Origin: Nocardioides sp. Soil805
GTDB taxonomy: Bacteria > Actinomycetota > Actinomycetes > Propionibacteriales > Nocardioidaceae
Direction of reading: 5' to 3'
DNA length: 64,000 nucleotides
Assembly (NCBI RefSeq): GCF_001429625.1
Contig: NZ_LMSU01000003.1
Span: 80,251-144,250 of the forward strand
This document shows positions 17,370 through 25,988 of the stretch, one piece after another; position 1 is the stretch's first letter, and each line of letters opens with the position of its first letter. The translations under genes were made by a program, and so were the position numbers. The notes beneath the pieces were generated by a model. The model was not told the origin of the DNA, searched no databases, and saw only the letters and a list, made by a program, of their open reading frames with translations.

Positions 17370-18388
17370 GGTTGCCCGCACCGCCCGGTCACGGGTGGGT
17401 GGCCCGGGTGTGGGTCGTCGTCGCGCTCTTCGCGCTGGTCACCGCGTGGGCGTCGTACCAGGTCGGCGTCCCCGTCCGGGACCCGAACGGCGCGTGGCTG
17501 CCCCGGCGGCTCGCGGTCGCGCTGGTCCTGCTCGCGCTGCTCGCGGTGGTGGACGCCGCAGTCCGGGCCCGGCGATCGGGGGCCCCCCGGCGCGTCCTGC
17601 TCGTGCTGCGCGAGCGCTGGTCGGGGCCGCGGATGGTGCTCGCGGCCACCGGCCTGCTGGCCTACCACGTGGTCTACCTCTGCTACCACAACCTGAAGAG
17701 CTGGCTGGTGTTCTCCGAGCCCCGCGACGCCATGCTGCAGCGTTGGGACGAGTGGATCTTCGTGGGCCACAGTCCCGCCGTGCTGCTGCACGACCTCCTC
17801 GGTGAGCACGTCGCGGCGTACGTCCTGACGGCCTGGTACGTCTCGTTCTCGACCGTCGTGACGATCGCCCTCGTCTCCTCGCTGGCCTTCACCGAGGAGG
17901 TCCGCGAGGGGTACGTCTACCTCACCTCCGCGATGTGGGTCTGGATCCTCGGGGTCGGCGCCTACCACCTGATCCCGTCGCTGGGTCCCTTCAGCCACAC
18001 GCCGCAGGACTTCGCCGGGCTGGCCCGGACGGTCACCCAGGACACGCAGGCGCGCTACCTCGCGCAGCGCGCCCGGCTGCTGGCGGACCCGCAGGCACAC
18101 GACGCGACCGCGCAGATCGGTGCCTTCGCGAGCCTGCACGTCGCGGTCGTGCTGATGATCCTGCTCATGGCCCGTTACTACGGCCTGCGGCGCACGACGC
18201 TGGCCCTGACCGTCTACCTCGCCGGCACCATGGTGGCGACGGTCTACCTCGGCTGGCACTTCGTGGTCGACCTCGCCGGCGGGGTCGTGGTCGCGTACGC
18301 CGCCGTGGCCCTGGGCCGCATGACGATCCACCCGCCGCGAGCGCGGCGCGACGCCCGGCTCTCCGCCTCCCTCACCCCGCGGGGGTGA
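17366..18388 (+). CDS. PAP2-family membrane protein
   Basis: 340 residues from GTG within the previous stop. It shares the PAP2 layout of the upstream gene: YHNLKSWLVF, a GAFASLHVAV strand with the first catalytic His, and VYLGWHFVVDLAGG with the second His and Asp. About six membrane segments are predicted. The two proteins look like paralogues, one with and one without the CDP-alcohol domain. A lipid-phosphate phosphatase or head-group transferase role is likely. Confidence 0.8.
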   Translation: MRLPAPPGHGWVARVWVVVALFALVTAWASYQVGVPVRDPNGAWLPRRLAVALVLLALLAVVDAAVRARRSGAPRRVLLVLRERWSGPRMVLAATGLLAYHVVYLCYHNLKSWLVFSEPRDAMLQRWDEWIFVGHSPAVLLHDLLGEHVAAYVLTAWYVSFSTVVTIALVSSLAFTEEVREGYVYLTSAMWVWILGVGAYHLIPSLGPFSHTPQDFAGLARTVTQDTQARYLAQRARLLADPQAHDATAQIGAFASLHVAVVLMILLMARYYGLRRTTLALTVYLAGTMVATVYLGWHFVVDLAGGVVVAYAAVALGRMTIHPPRARRDARLSASLTPRG

Positions 18389-18445
18389 TGGCGCGGGGTC
18401 GGACGGGTGCCATCGTCGGCAGGGACCGGTGAGAGGAGAACCGCC

Positions 18446-18880
18446 ATGGCCACCGCGCCCACCACACCGAGCACCGAGCAGGACGAGGACCAACCGTCCC
18501 GGTTCTGGAACGGCATGATCGCGTTCGCCGCCTTCATGCTGCTGCTGATCGGCGGGTTCCACTTCCTCGGCGGCCTCGTCGGCATGCTCGAGGACGACCA
18601 GTACCTCGTGGGGGACTCCGAGCTCCTGATCCAGACCAACTACCGGGCGTGGGGCGTGGCCCACATGCTCATCGCGGTCCTCATGTGGGCGACCGCCTAC
18701 GGCCTCTTCTGGCGCAAGACCTGGGCGCGCTCGGTGGCTGTCGGGATCGCCGCCCTGAGCCTGCTGACCAACGTCGCCTTCCTGGCGGCCAACCCCTGGT
18801 GGTTCACCACCATGATCGTGATGGACCTCCTGGTGATCTACGCGGTGACCGTCCACGGCGGCGTGGAGGAGATCGCCTGA
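18446..18880 (+). CDS. Small four-helix membrane protein (DUF7144-like)
   Basis: 144 residues. A disordered N-terminus of about 30 residues precedes four predicted membrane helices, with FWNGMIAFAAFMLLLIGGFHFLGGLVGM and NYRAWGVAHMLIAVLMW as landmarks. This matches a widespread actinobacterial DUF7144-type protein of unknown function. GAGGAGAA upstream of ATG 18446 is a clear ribosome binding site. Confidence 0.7.
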   Translation: MATAPTTPSTEQDEDQPSRFWNGMIAFAAFMLLLIGGFHFLGGLVGMLEDDQYLVGDSELLIQTNYRAWGVAHMLIAVLMWATAYGLFWRKTWARSVAVGIAALSLLTNVAFLAANPWWFTTMIVMDLLVIYAVTVHGGVEEIA

Positions 18881-18892
18881 CATGCTGCGGGC

Positions 18893-19528
18893 GTGACCCG
18901 CCACGCCCGCCGGCTCCTCATGCTCCTGCTCGGCTGCGTCGTGCTCGGCGCCGGTGTGGCGCTCTTCCTCACCGCCGACCTCGGCTCGGACGGGTACTCC
19001 ACCCTCGTCAACGGCATCGCGCTGAGCACCGGGCTCGCCTTCTGGGTCGCCAACCTGCTGGTCGGCGTCACCCTGGTCGCGCTGGCCGCCGTACGACGCG
19101 TGCGTCCGGGGGTGGGCACCGTGGTCCAAGTGGTGCTCGTCGGGGTGACCGTCTCCGTGCTCGTCGAGCTGCTCGAGACCCCCGACGACCTCACACCGCG
19201 GCTGCTCCTGCTGGTCGCGGCGTTCCCCGTCCTCGCGGTGGGGATCGCGGTCTACCTGGGCAGCCACACCGGGGCCGGGCCTGCGGAGGCGGCCGCGCTG
19301 GCGTGGGACCCGCCCGTGCCGTTCCGGTGGAGCTACAGCGCGGTCCAGGGCGGAGGGGCGCTCCTCGGGTGGCTCCTCGGCGCCACGATCGGGCTCGGCA
19401 CGGTCGCGGTGATCGTGCTGCTCGGCCCCGCGGTCGACCTCGCGAGCCGGGTGCTGCGCCTCGACGTGCACCAGGGCGGGAGCAGGTCGGGACCTTCGAC
19501 CCTTCAGCGCGAGCAGGGGACTGCCTAG
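18893..19528 (+). CDS. YczE/YitT-like membrane protein
   Basis: 211 residues from GTG, 12 nt after the preceding stop, so probably co-transcribed. Five to six hydrophobic segments and the N-terminal pattern LGCVVLGAGVALFLTADLGSDGYSTLVNGI match the YczE/YyaS/YitT membrane group, whose function is not settled. The final 20 codons contain a DosR-like box serving genes downstream. Confidence 0.7.
   Translation: MTRHARRLLMLLLGCVVLGAGVALFLTADLGSDGYSTLVNGIALSTGLAFWVANLLVGVTLVALAAVRRVRPGVGTVVQVVLVGVTVSVLVELLETPDDLTPRLLLLVAAFPVLAVGIAVYLGSHTGAGPAEAAALAWDPPVPFRWSYSAVQGGGALLGWLLGATIGLGTVAVIVLLGPAVDLASRVLRLDVHQGGSRSGPSTLQREQGTA
19489..19502. promoter_or_regulatory. DosR-like box before small ORF and WS/DGAT
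   Basis: GGGACCTTCGACCC, 9 of 10 arm positions, inside the end of the YczE-like gene. It is 68 nt before the TTG-started small ORF and about 300 nt before the acyltransferase. Confidence 0.6.
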
Positions 19529-19570
19529 CCTCGACGTCGAACCGAGCCGCCACCGCTGGAGGAGCAGACG

Positions 19571-19744
19571 TTGGACTCACGACAAGCCGCCCCGACCGTC
19601 ACCCGTGTCGACCGCTGGCGTTACCGGTCGGCCGTGCAGGCCGCCCGGGTCCTGAACTCGGTCGGTCGGCGGGACGCGACCGACGCCAGGTCCCGCACCG
19701 AGGACCGGCCCCGCGCCGGCGCGATGCGAGCCGCCAGCCGCTAG
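19571..19744 (+). CDS. Small basic protein (57 aa), TTG start
   Basis: 57 residues, Arg/Ala-rich (13 Arg), family not recognised. The ribosome binding site GGAGGAG six bases before TTG is the best-formed in the region and fixes the start; there is no in-frame ATG nearby. It ends 65 nt before the WS/DGAT start and lies directly behind the DosR-like box, so it is probably the first gene of that transcript. It could be a small regulatory or nucleic-acid-binding protein, or a leader peptide. Confidence 0.55.
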   Translation: MDSRQAAPTVTRVDRWRYRSAVQAARVLNSVGRRDATDARSRTEDRPRAGAMRAASR

Positions 19745-19809
19745 CCCGGTCGGTCGCCGCCCGCAGTGTCCACAGGAGCGTCGTACGCCGAACGGTCGAG
19801 GAGAGCTCC

Positions 19810-21246
19810 ATGGAACGACTGACCCCGCTGGCCACCGCGTTCCTCGACGCCGAGGACGTGGACCCCCGGGCGGCGCTGGCCATCGGGTCGCTGGCCGTCT
19901 TCGAGGGACCCGCGCCCCCGTTCGACGAGTTCGTCGCGCTGATCGCCGGGCGGCTCCCGCTGATCCCGCGCTACCGGCAGAAGCTGCGCACCGTCCCGCT
20001 GGGCCTTGCCGCGCCGATGTGGGTCGACGACCCCGACTTCGACATCCGCTGGCACATCCGCAACACGGCGCTGCCCGCTCCCGGGGGTCGCGAGGAGATC
20101 GGCCGGTTGATGAGCCGCGTGATGTCCCGCCGGATGGACCGTGACCGCCCGCTGTGGGAGTACTGGTTCTGCGAGGGGCTCGCGGACGGACGGTGGGCCT
20201 TGCTGTCCAAGCTGCACCACAGCCTGGTCGACGGCGTGTCCGGGACCGACCTCTACCAGCTGGTGCTCGATCCCACCCCTACGCCGCGGGAGCCGGTGCT
20301 GGACGAGTGGGTCGCCGCGGATCCGCCGTCGACGCTGTCGGTGACCGCACGGGCCGCCTGGGAGCTGGCGACCTCGCCTGTGCCGGCGGCACGCGCCGCG
20401 GTCAGGACGCTCACCAGCCCGCGCCGGCTGGTCCGGGTGTCCACCGAGGCCGCCCGGGGTGTGCTCGCCATGACCTCGGCCCTGCGCCCGGTGCGGTCCA
20501 CGTCCCTGACCGGCCCCCTCGACGGCAGTCGTCGCTACACGTGGGTGGACGTGTCCCTGGACGACATCCGCGTCGTGCGCAAGCGGTACGGCGTCACGGT
20601 CAACGACGTGGCCCTGGCCGCGGTGACCGGCAGCTTCCGGCTGCTGCTGATGTCGCGCGGCGAGGAGCCCGACGCGCACACCCTGCGCTCCCTGGTCCCC
20701 GTGTCCACCCGCGAGCCCGGCACCGAGTCGATCCCCGACAACCGCGTCACGATGATGCTGCCCCACCTGCCGGTGGAGCTCGCCGACCCGCGCGAGCGGC
20801 TGCACGCGGTGCGGCAGCGGGTGCATGCCCTGCGGGCCCAGTACGAGCCGGAGGCGGGGGCCCTGATGACCGACGCGGCGGCGTACGCACCCTTCCTCCC
20901 GGTCGCCTGGGGCATCCGGCTCGGCCTGCGGCTGCCCCAGCGGCAGATCGCGACCGTGACCACCAACGTGCCCGGTCCGCGGATGACGCTCTACGCCCTG
21001 GGCCGTGAGGTGCAGGAGATGCTGCCGTACGTCCCGATCGCCGACCGCGTACGGATCGGGGTGGCGATGTTCTCCTACCGGGACACGCTCACCTTCGGCA
21101 TCACGGGCGACTACGACACGACGCCCGACCTCCAGCTCCTCGCCGACGGGATCGCATCGTCCCTGGCGGAGCTGGTGGACCTGGCTGGGGCGGTGGAGCC
21201 GGTGGAGCCGGTGGAGCCGGTGGAGCCGGTGGAGCCGGCCCGCTGA
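19810..21246 (+). CDS. Wax ester synthase/diacylglycerol acyltransferase (WS/DGAT)
   Basis: 478 residues, normal length. The active-site motif HHSLVDG (136-142) is intact and later family blocks are present (PDNRVTMMLPHLPVELADP; TTNVPGPRMTLYALG). It makes triacylglycerol or wax esters from acyl-CoA and diacylglycerol at the membrane. The mycobacterial homologue tgs1 (Rv3130c) is a leading DosR target, and a DosR-like box lies upstream here. The C-terminus ends in Val-Glu-Pro repeats. ATG 19810 is preceded by GAGGAGAG. Confidence 0.92.
   Translation: MERLTPLATAFLDAEDVDPRAALAIGSLAVFEGPAPPFDEFVALIAGRLPLIPRYRQKLRTVPLGLAAPMWVDDPDFDIRWHIRNTALPAPGGREEIGRLMSRVMSRRMDRDRPLWEYWFCEGLADGRWALLSKLHHSLVDGVSGTDLYQLVLDPTPTPREPVLDEWVAADPPSTLSVTARAAWELATSPVPAARAAVRTLTSPRRLVRVSTEAARGVLAMTSALRPVRSTSLTGPLDGSRRYTWVDVSLDDIRVVRKRYGVTVNDVALAAVTGSFRLLLMSRGEEPDAHTLRSLVPVSTREPGTESIPDNRVTMMLPHLPVELADPRERLHAVRQRVHALRAQYEPEAGALMTDAAAYAPFLPVAWGIRLGLRLPQRQIATVTTNVPGPRMTLYALGREVQEMLPYVPIADRVRIGVAMFSYRDTLTFGITGDYDTTPDLQLLADGIASSLAELVDLAGAVEPVEPVEPVEPVEPAR
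21192..21236 (+). repeat. Five tandem copies of a 9-bp unit
   Basis: GGTGGAGCC repeated five times without error at the 3' end of the WS/DGAT gene, encoding a (Val-Glu-Pro)n tail. Copy number is likely to vary between strains; a unit change would keep the frame. Confidence 0.9.
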
Positions 21247-21267
21247 CGACGTCCGGTCAGACGGCGG

Positions 21268-21852
21268 TCAGCGGGGTCGTACCCGCTCGACGAGCATGAC
21301 GACCGCCTCGCCGGAGGTCATCCCGATGAGCGACCCCGCCACCACGTCGCCGGGGTAGTGCACGCCCGCGTGGACCCGGGACTCCGCGACCGCGGTCGCC
21401 ACCAGTCGCAGGCCGGGGCCGGCCCACGGGACGACGGCGCTGACCCCCTCGGCGAAGGCGAAGGCCGAGGCGGAGTGCCCGGACGGGAAGGACGTGGACA
21501 ACGGCATCGGCACGTGCCGCGGGTGGGCCTCCTCGGCGCGCCCCGGTCGCCGCCGGCGCGCGAGCGGCTTGGCGAGGAGGTTGGTCGAGGCGGAGGCCAG
21601 GGCGATCGACCCCAATCCCGTCACCGCGGCCCGGCGCCCCTCCGGACCGCCGAGCAGGGCCATCGCGGTCGCCACGCCGAACCAGAGCTTCGACTTGTCC
21701 GCGGCCAGGCTCAGCCGACGCAGCCCGGCGTCGAGCGTGGGCGTCTCCGACTCGGCCACGGCGACGTAGAGGGCCCGGTCGAGCAGCGACAGCTCCCGCA
21801 GCGACGCGCGCAGCCGCGGGAACGACGAGGAGGCCTCCGGGGACGACGTCAC
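21268..21852 (-). CDS. PAP2-family phosphatase
   Basis: 194 residues from GTG. The three PAP2 phosphatase motifs are clear: KPLARRRRP (about 95-103), SFPSGHSASAFAFA with catalytic His, and SRVHAGVHYPGDVVAG with the second His and Asp. Probably a phosphatidate or prenyl-phosphate phosphatase. Its GTG overlaps the stop of the lipid kinase gene as GTGA, so kinase and phosphatase of opposite chemistry are translationally coupled. It converges on the WS/DGAT gene, which uses the diacylglycerol this enzyme could release. Confidence 0.9.
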   Translation of the reverse strand: MTSSPEASSSFPRLRASLRELSLLDRALYVAVAESETPTLDAGLRRLSLAADKSKLWFGVATAMALLGGPEGRRAAVTGLGSIALASASTNLLAKPLARRRRPGRAEEAHPRHVPMPLSTSFPSGHSASAFAFAEGVSAVVPWAGPGLRLVATAVAESRVHAGVHYPGDVVAGSLIGMTSGEAVVMLVERVRPR

Positions 21853-23237
21853 GGCGCACCCCCGGTCCCCTGCGCCGCCGGAACGGGCGAGCGACCACGC
21901 GCGATCGTGACCAGCTCGCCCGGGTGGAGCCCGTGGGCACGGCGCCGTGCCGCCACCTCGAGGCTGTCGGGCGGCACCCTCAGCCGGAGGCCGGCCGGGT
22001 GGATGGCGAACTCGAGCGGGGTGGGGAGCTCGAGGGACTCCCCGTCGACGCCGGCGAAGACCTGGCCGCTGTGGGACCGGATCTCGAAGGTTGTCGTCGC
22101 GAACTGGTGGATGCGAGGGTCCCGCCGTCCGAGCCCGGTGGTCGAGCGGACCACCATCGCGGCCGCCTCGAGGCCGGTCCGGGCGGTCACGGCGACCACG
22201 CCCAGGGTGCCCGTCTCGATGCTGCGGCGCTGGGAGATGTCCAGGGCGGGTCCCAGCACGTAGGGGTTGTTCGAGACCAGGACCATGAACGCGCCGTCCA
22301 CCACCACGCCGTCGGGCCGGGTGAACTGCAGGTCGAACGGCTCGGCCTGGCGTCCGAGGAGCTCGGGCAGCAGCTGCCGGGAGGTCTCCCGCTTGGCGTC
22401 GCGGTAGCCCTCCTCCTGCACGATCGTGGCGTAGATGCCGAGCGAGACGTTGTTGACGAAGAGCCGGTCGCCGACGGTGGCGTAGTCGACCCGACGCTCG
22501 ACGCCGTCGCGGAAGGCCACCATGCCGGTGCGCGGGTCCTCCCGGTCCAGGCCGAGGTCGAGGGCGAAGTGGTTGCGCGTCCCCGCCGAGATGCACACGA
22601 ACGGGAGGTCGTGGTCGATGGCGATGGAGGCGACCAGGGCCTGCGAGCCGTCCCCGCCGGCCATGCCGAGGCAGTCCGCGCCCTTCGCGATCGCCTCGTG
22701 CGCCAGCTGGGCGAGGTCCAGGCCGTGGTCCAGGAGGACGGTCTCCACACCCAGCTCGGCCGCCAGCGCAGTCAGGCCGAACCGCTCCACCTTCCCCCCG
22801 CCGGACCAGGGGTTGCACAGCAGCACCGGCCTGCGTGGCGGCTCGTGGACCTCGGCCGCCCGTCGTGCCGGCTCGTGGAGCTCGCGCAGCATCGCCACCC
22901 GGGCGGTCGTGGTGGCCAGGACCGCGAGGCCGGCCAGCAGGAGCAGCGCCAGGACGGGAGCCGTGGCCCCGGACAGCGACCTCACGACCGCGAGCCCGAT
23001 GGCCGCGGCGCCGAGCAGCGCCAGGACGATCCCCACCGCGCGGCGGGGCATCCGCTCGGTGACGGCCCACCACGCGCCGGCCACCACGAGCGCGAGGCCC
23101 AGCAACCCGCCGACGAGGAGGCCGGGGTGGCGCACCAGCAGCACCACCACCGCGACCGCCAGGGCCGCGGTGCTGACCAGGGACACGACCGCCGCCCACC
23201 GGCGCCGTGACGAGGGCGGATCCAGGACCTGTGCCAC
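21849..23237 (-). CDS. Membrane-anchored diacylglycerol/lipid kinase
   Basis: 462 residues. Four N-terminal membrane helices (about 13-110) precede a DAGK catalytic domain with NPWSGGG (142-148) and GGDGSQ (194-199), both ATP-binding signatures. Such enzymes phosphorylate diacylglycerol or related lipids. The family usually lacks the membrane region, so the fusion is notable. GTG at 23237 is chosen because GGGAG stands seven bases upstream; a longer ATG form from 23393 has no such site. Confidence 0.85.
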   Translation of the reverse strand: MAQVLDPPSSRRRWAAVVSLVSTAALAVAVVVLLVRHPGLLVGGLLGLALVVAGAWWAVTERMPRRAVGIVLALLGAAAIGLAVVRSLSGATAPVLALLLLAGLAVLATTTARVAMLRELHEPARRAAEVHEPPRRPVLLCNPWSGGGKVERFGLTALAAELGVETVLLDHGLDLAQLAHEAIAKGADCLGMAGGDGSQALVASIAIDHDLPFVCISAGTRNHFALDLGLDREDPRTGMVAFRDGVERRVDYATVGDRLFVNNVSLGIYATIVQEEGYRDAKRETSRQLLPELLGRQAEPFDLQFTRPDGVVVDGAFMVLVSNNPYVLGPALDISQRRSIETGTLGVVAVTARTGLEAAAMVVRSTTGLGRRDPRIHQFATTTFEIRSHSGQVFAGVDGESLELPTPLEFAIHPAGLRLRVPPDSLEVAARRRAHGLHPGELVTIARGRSPVPAAQGTGGAP

Positions 23238-23438
23238 CGTGCTCGCTCCCGTCGTCCGACGTACGTCGTCGCTCGGCGACGCCTCGACGTCCGACGCTAG
23301 GAGCGGCAGCGGGGCGGGACCTCCCCCCGACGCCTCCTTCACCCGGGTGAGGTCGCCGCGGGGGTGGGGACGCCGCGCTCGACCCTGGAGCACGATGGGG
23401 CTGCGCCACCGCGGCGCGACACGGCGTGGGGGTACCTC

Positions 23439-25169
23439 ATGAGCGCTCCGAGCGAGGTCGGCACGGTGACGACGTCGCCCCGCGTCCCCGGGGTGGCCCT
23501 GCTGCGCCGCTACCGGCGCGAGTGGGTGCGTCCGGACCTGGTGGCCGGCGTGGTCCTGGCCGCCATCCTGGTGCCGCAGGGCATGGCGTACGCCGAGCTG
23601 GCGGGCCTGCCTGCCGTCACCGGTCTCTACACGACGATCGCCTGCCTGGTCGGCTACGCCGTGATGGGACCCTCGCGGATCCTGGTGCTCGGACCGGACT
23701 CGTCGGTCTCTCCGCTGATCTTCGCCGCCATCATCCCGCTGGGTGCGGCGACGGACCCGACGACCGCCATCGCGCTCGCCGCCATGATGGCCCTCTTCGT
23801 GGGGGCCATCGAGATCGGCCTGGGGGTGGCGAAGCTCGGCTTCGTCGCCGACCTGCTCTCCAAGGAGGTGCAGGTCGGCTACATGAACGGCCTGGGCATC
23901 ACCATCATCATCGGCCAGCTGCCGAAGCTGTGCGGCTTCTCCACGGACGCCGACAGCTTCGTCGAGGACGTCCGGGCGTTCTGGACCGACCTCGACCAGA
24001 CCGACGCCACCACCCTGGCGGTGGGGCTGGGGACCCTGGCGGTGCTGCTCGTGCTCCCTCGGCTGACCACCAAGCTGCCGGCGATCCTGATCGCGATCGT
24101 CGCGGCCACGGTGGTGTCCGCGGTCCTGGGCCTCTCGAGCGAGGGCGTCGCCACGGTGGGGACCCTCCCGCAGGGCCTGCCCACGCCGGGACTGCCCCGG
24201 GTGCAGTGGAGCGACGTCGGACCCCTGCTGATCGCGGCCCTGGGGATCACCCTGGTGTCGTTGACCGACACCATCGCGACGTCGACGAGCTTCGCGGCCC
24301 GTCGTGGCGAGGAGGTCCGGCCCGACCAGGAGATGATCGGTCTCGGGACGGCCAACCTGGCGGCGGGGGTGTTCCAGGGCTTCGCCGTCTCGACGAGCGG
24401 CTCACGCACCGCCGTGGCCGAGCAGTCGGGCGCGAAGAGCCAGGTCGCGGGCCTCGTCGGAGCCGGCCTCGTCGGAGTCCTGCTTCTCTTCCTCAACGGG
24501 CTGCTGGCGGACCTCCCGCAGACCGCCCTCGCCGCCGTGGTCATCACCGCCGCGCTGTCGCTGATGGACCTGACGGTCCTGCGCCGCTACTTCTCCGTGC
24601 GGCGCACGGCGTGGGCGCTGTCGCTCGTCGCCACCGCCGGTGTGGTGTTCCTCGGGGTGCTGGAGGGGATCCTCATCGCCATCGTGCTGTCGATCCTGCT
24701 GTTCTTCCGCCGCAGCTGGTGGCCGCACGGTGCCGTGCTGGGCCGGCTCCCGGACGGCACGTGGCACAGCGTGGAGGACAGTCCAGCGGCCGTCGAGCAG
24801 CCGGGAGTCGTGGTCTACCGGTGGGAGGCGCCGCTGTTCTTCGCCAACTCGGGCATGTTCCAGCAGCAGCTGCGGTCCCTGGCCCGTGGCGAGCAGGTGC
24901 GGTGGGTGGTGCTGCAGTGCGAGGCCGTGACCGACATCGACGTCACGGCGGCGGAGATGCTGGAGCAGACCGACGTCCAGCTCAACGAGCAGGGCGTGCA
25001 CCTCGCCTTCGTCGAGATGCGCAGCCGGCTCCAGGACCTGGTCGAGCGCTACGGCCTGCTCGAGACCGTGGACGGGAGCCAGTTCTACCCGACCATCGAG
25101 GCCGCCCTGGCCGGGATCAGCGCGGTCGACGCCGGCCGAGCGGCCGACGACCTCCCTCCCGAGCCGTGA
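23439..25169 (+). CDS. SulP-family anion transporter with STAS domain
   Basis: 576 residues. A SulP membrane domain of 10-14 helices (about 15-420, with ILVPQGMAYAELAGLP and GLYTTI motifs) is followed by a C-terminal STAS domain (about 450-560). Substrates in the family include sulfate, bicarbonate and other anions; the particular ion is not predictable. ATG at 23439 has GGGGGT upstream. Its stop codon lies in the loop of a strong terminator hairpin. Confidence 0.92.
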   Translation: MSAPSEVGTVTTSPRVPGVALLRRYRREWVRPDLVAGVVLAAILVPQGMAYAELAGLPAVTGLYTTIACLVGYAVMGPSRILVLGPDSSVSPLIFAAIIPLGAATDPTTAIALAAMMALFVGAIEIGLGVAKLGFVADLLSKEVQVGYMNGLGITIIIGQLPKLCGFSTDADSFVEDVRAFWTDLDQTDATTLAVGLGTLAVLLVLPRLTTKLPAILIAIVAATVVSAVLGLSSEGVATVGTLPQGLPTPGLPRVQWSDVGPLLIAALGITLVSLTDTIATSTSFAARRGEEVRPDQEMIGLGTANLAAGVFQGFAVSTSGSRTAVAEQSGAKSQVAGLVGAGLVGVLLLFLNGLLADLPQTALAAVVITAALSLMDLTVLRRYFSVRRTAWALSLVATAGVVFLGVLEGILIAIVLSILLFFRRSWWPHGAVLGRLPDGTWHSVEDSPAAVEQPGVVVYRWEAPLFFANSGMFQQQLRSLARGEQVRWVVLQCEAVTDIDVTAAEMLEQTDVQLNEQGVHLAFVEMRSRLQDLVERYGLLETVDGSQFYPTIEAALAGISAVDAGRAADDLPPEP

Positions 25170-25185
25170 GGCTCGGGGGGAGGTC
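25149..25185 (+). terminator. Long terminator hairpin at the end of the SulP gene
   Basis: Arms 25149-25165 and 25170-25185 pair over about 16 bp with one bulged base; the GTGA loop contains the TGA stop. It separates the SulP gene from the convergent small genes. Confidence 0.7.
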
Positions 25186-25197
25186 GGGTCTGCCCGC

Positions 25198-25353
25198 TCA
25201 GCGGCGCCGGTCGCGCCGGTCCTCGCGTCGGTCGCCGCGGTCGTCGTGCCGGTCCTCCCGGCGGTCCGAACGGCGACGGTGTCCGTGCGCGACGACGGCG
25301 GCTCCGCCGACCGCCGCCACTGTCCTGCGCCTGCGTCGTGCTGCCATCGGCAT
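25198..25353 (-). CDS. Very basic small protein (51 aa)
   Basis: 51 residues. The N-terminus has five consecutive Arg and a short Ala/Val segment; the C-terminal half is a run of Arg-Asp and Arg-Glu-Asp units (RREDRHDDRGDRREDRRDRR). It is probably disordered and could contact nucleic acid or membranes. The ATG follows GGAGACTGAC and lies one base past the stop of the upstream gene, so the two are in one operon. No family recognised. Confidence 0.6.
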   Translation of the reverse strand: MPMAARRRRRTVAAVGGAAVVAHGHRRRSDRREDRHDDRGDRREDRRDRRR

Positions 25354-25354
25354 G

Positions 25355-25837
25355 TCAGTCTCCTTCCTCGGCGTCGGCCTCGAGCGCGGCCAACAGGGCT
25401 TGCACGGGGATCCGTCCGGACGCGACCAGCTCGCCACCGGCGTGCCGCACGGCAGCACCGAAGGGTGCGGCCCAGACGTTCTCCCACACCAGCAGGGCAC
25501 CCGAGTGACCCGGCTCGATGGTGACCGCCAGGTCCAGCACGTCCTGCTCGGACAGCACCATGGCCAGCTCCGTCTCGGCCCCCCGCAGCGCCTGCAGGGG
25601 GCCGTCGCCGACGTCCTCCAGCTCGGCGAACTCGAGCCCGCCGTCGGCGTCCTTCTGCAGGAACATCATGTCGAGGATCCGGATCAGTCCCCGGTCGACG
25701 TAGTCGGCGAGGATCGGCGCCAACGTGCCGTCGCCGAAGTTCTCGGAGGGGAACTCGACGACGAGCCAGTCCACCGGGCCGAGATCGTCCAGCGGATCCA
25801 TCGTGTCGCTCTCGGGCTTCGTTGCAGCAACCCCCAT
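25355..25837 (-). CDS. DUF6325 family protein
   Basis: 160 residues, soluble. DLGPVDWLVVEFP near the N-terminus and GLIRILDMMFLQKDADG identify a DUF6325-type protein, related in pattern to DUF1269 stress-associated proteins; function unknown. ATG at 25837 is preceded by GAGAGGTGGG; a second in-frame ATG lies 12 codons on. It is first of a two-gene unit with the basic 51-aa protein. Confidence 0.7.
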   Translation of the reverse strand: MGVAATKPESDTMDPLDDLGPVDWLVVEFPSENFGDGTLAPILADYVDRGLIRILDMMFLQKDADGGLEFAELEDVGDGPLQALRGAETELAMVLSEQDVLDLAVTIEPGHSGALLVWENVWAAPFGAAVRHAGGELVASGRIPVQALLAALEADAEEGD

Positions 25838-25988
25838 GTGGGCCACCCACCTCTCGTGTCGGGACGTGCCTGAGCCTCGATCGAAGCACCGGCGACGCGG
25901 GTGCGCATCGCCCGCCGGGGCCGCGTCACCCGGGTGATTGCCGCGGCCGGGGGAGGCAACCGCCGCGACGGCTGCCGATGCTGGTGAC

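Noticed and set aside
23364..23438. Earlier TTG/ATG starts for the SulP gene
   Set aside because: The ATG at 23439 has a better ribosome binding site and fits the family N-terminus.
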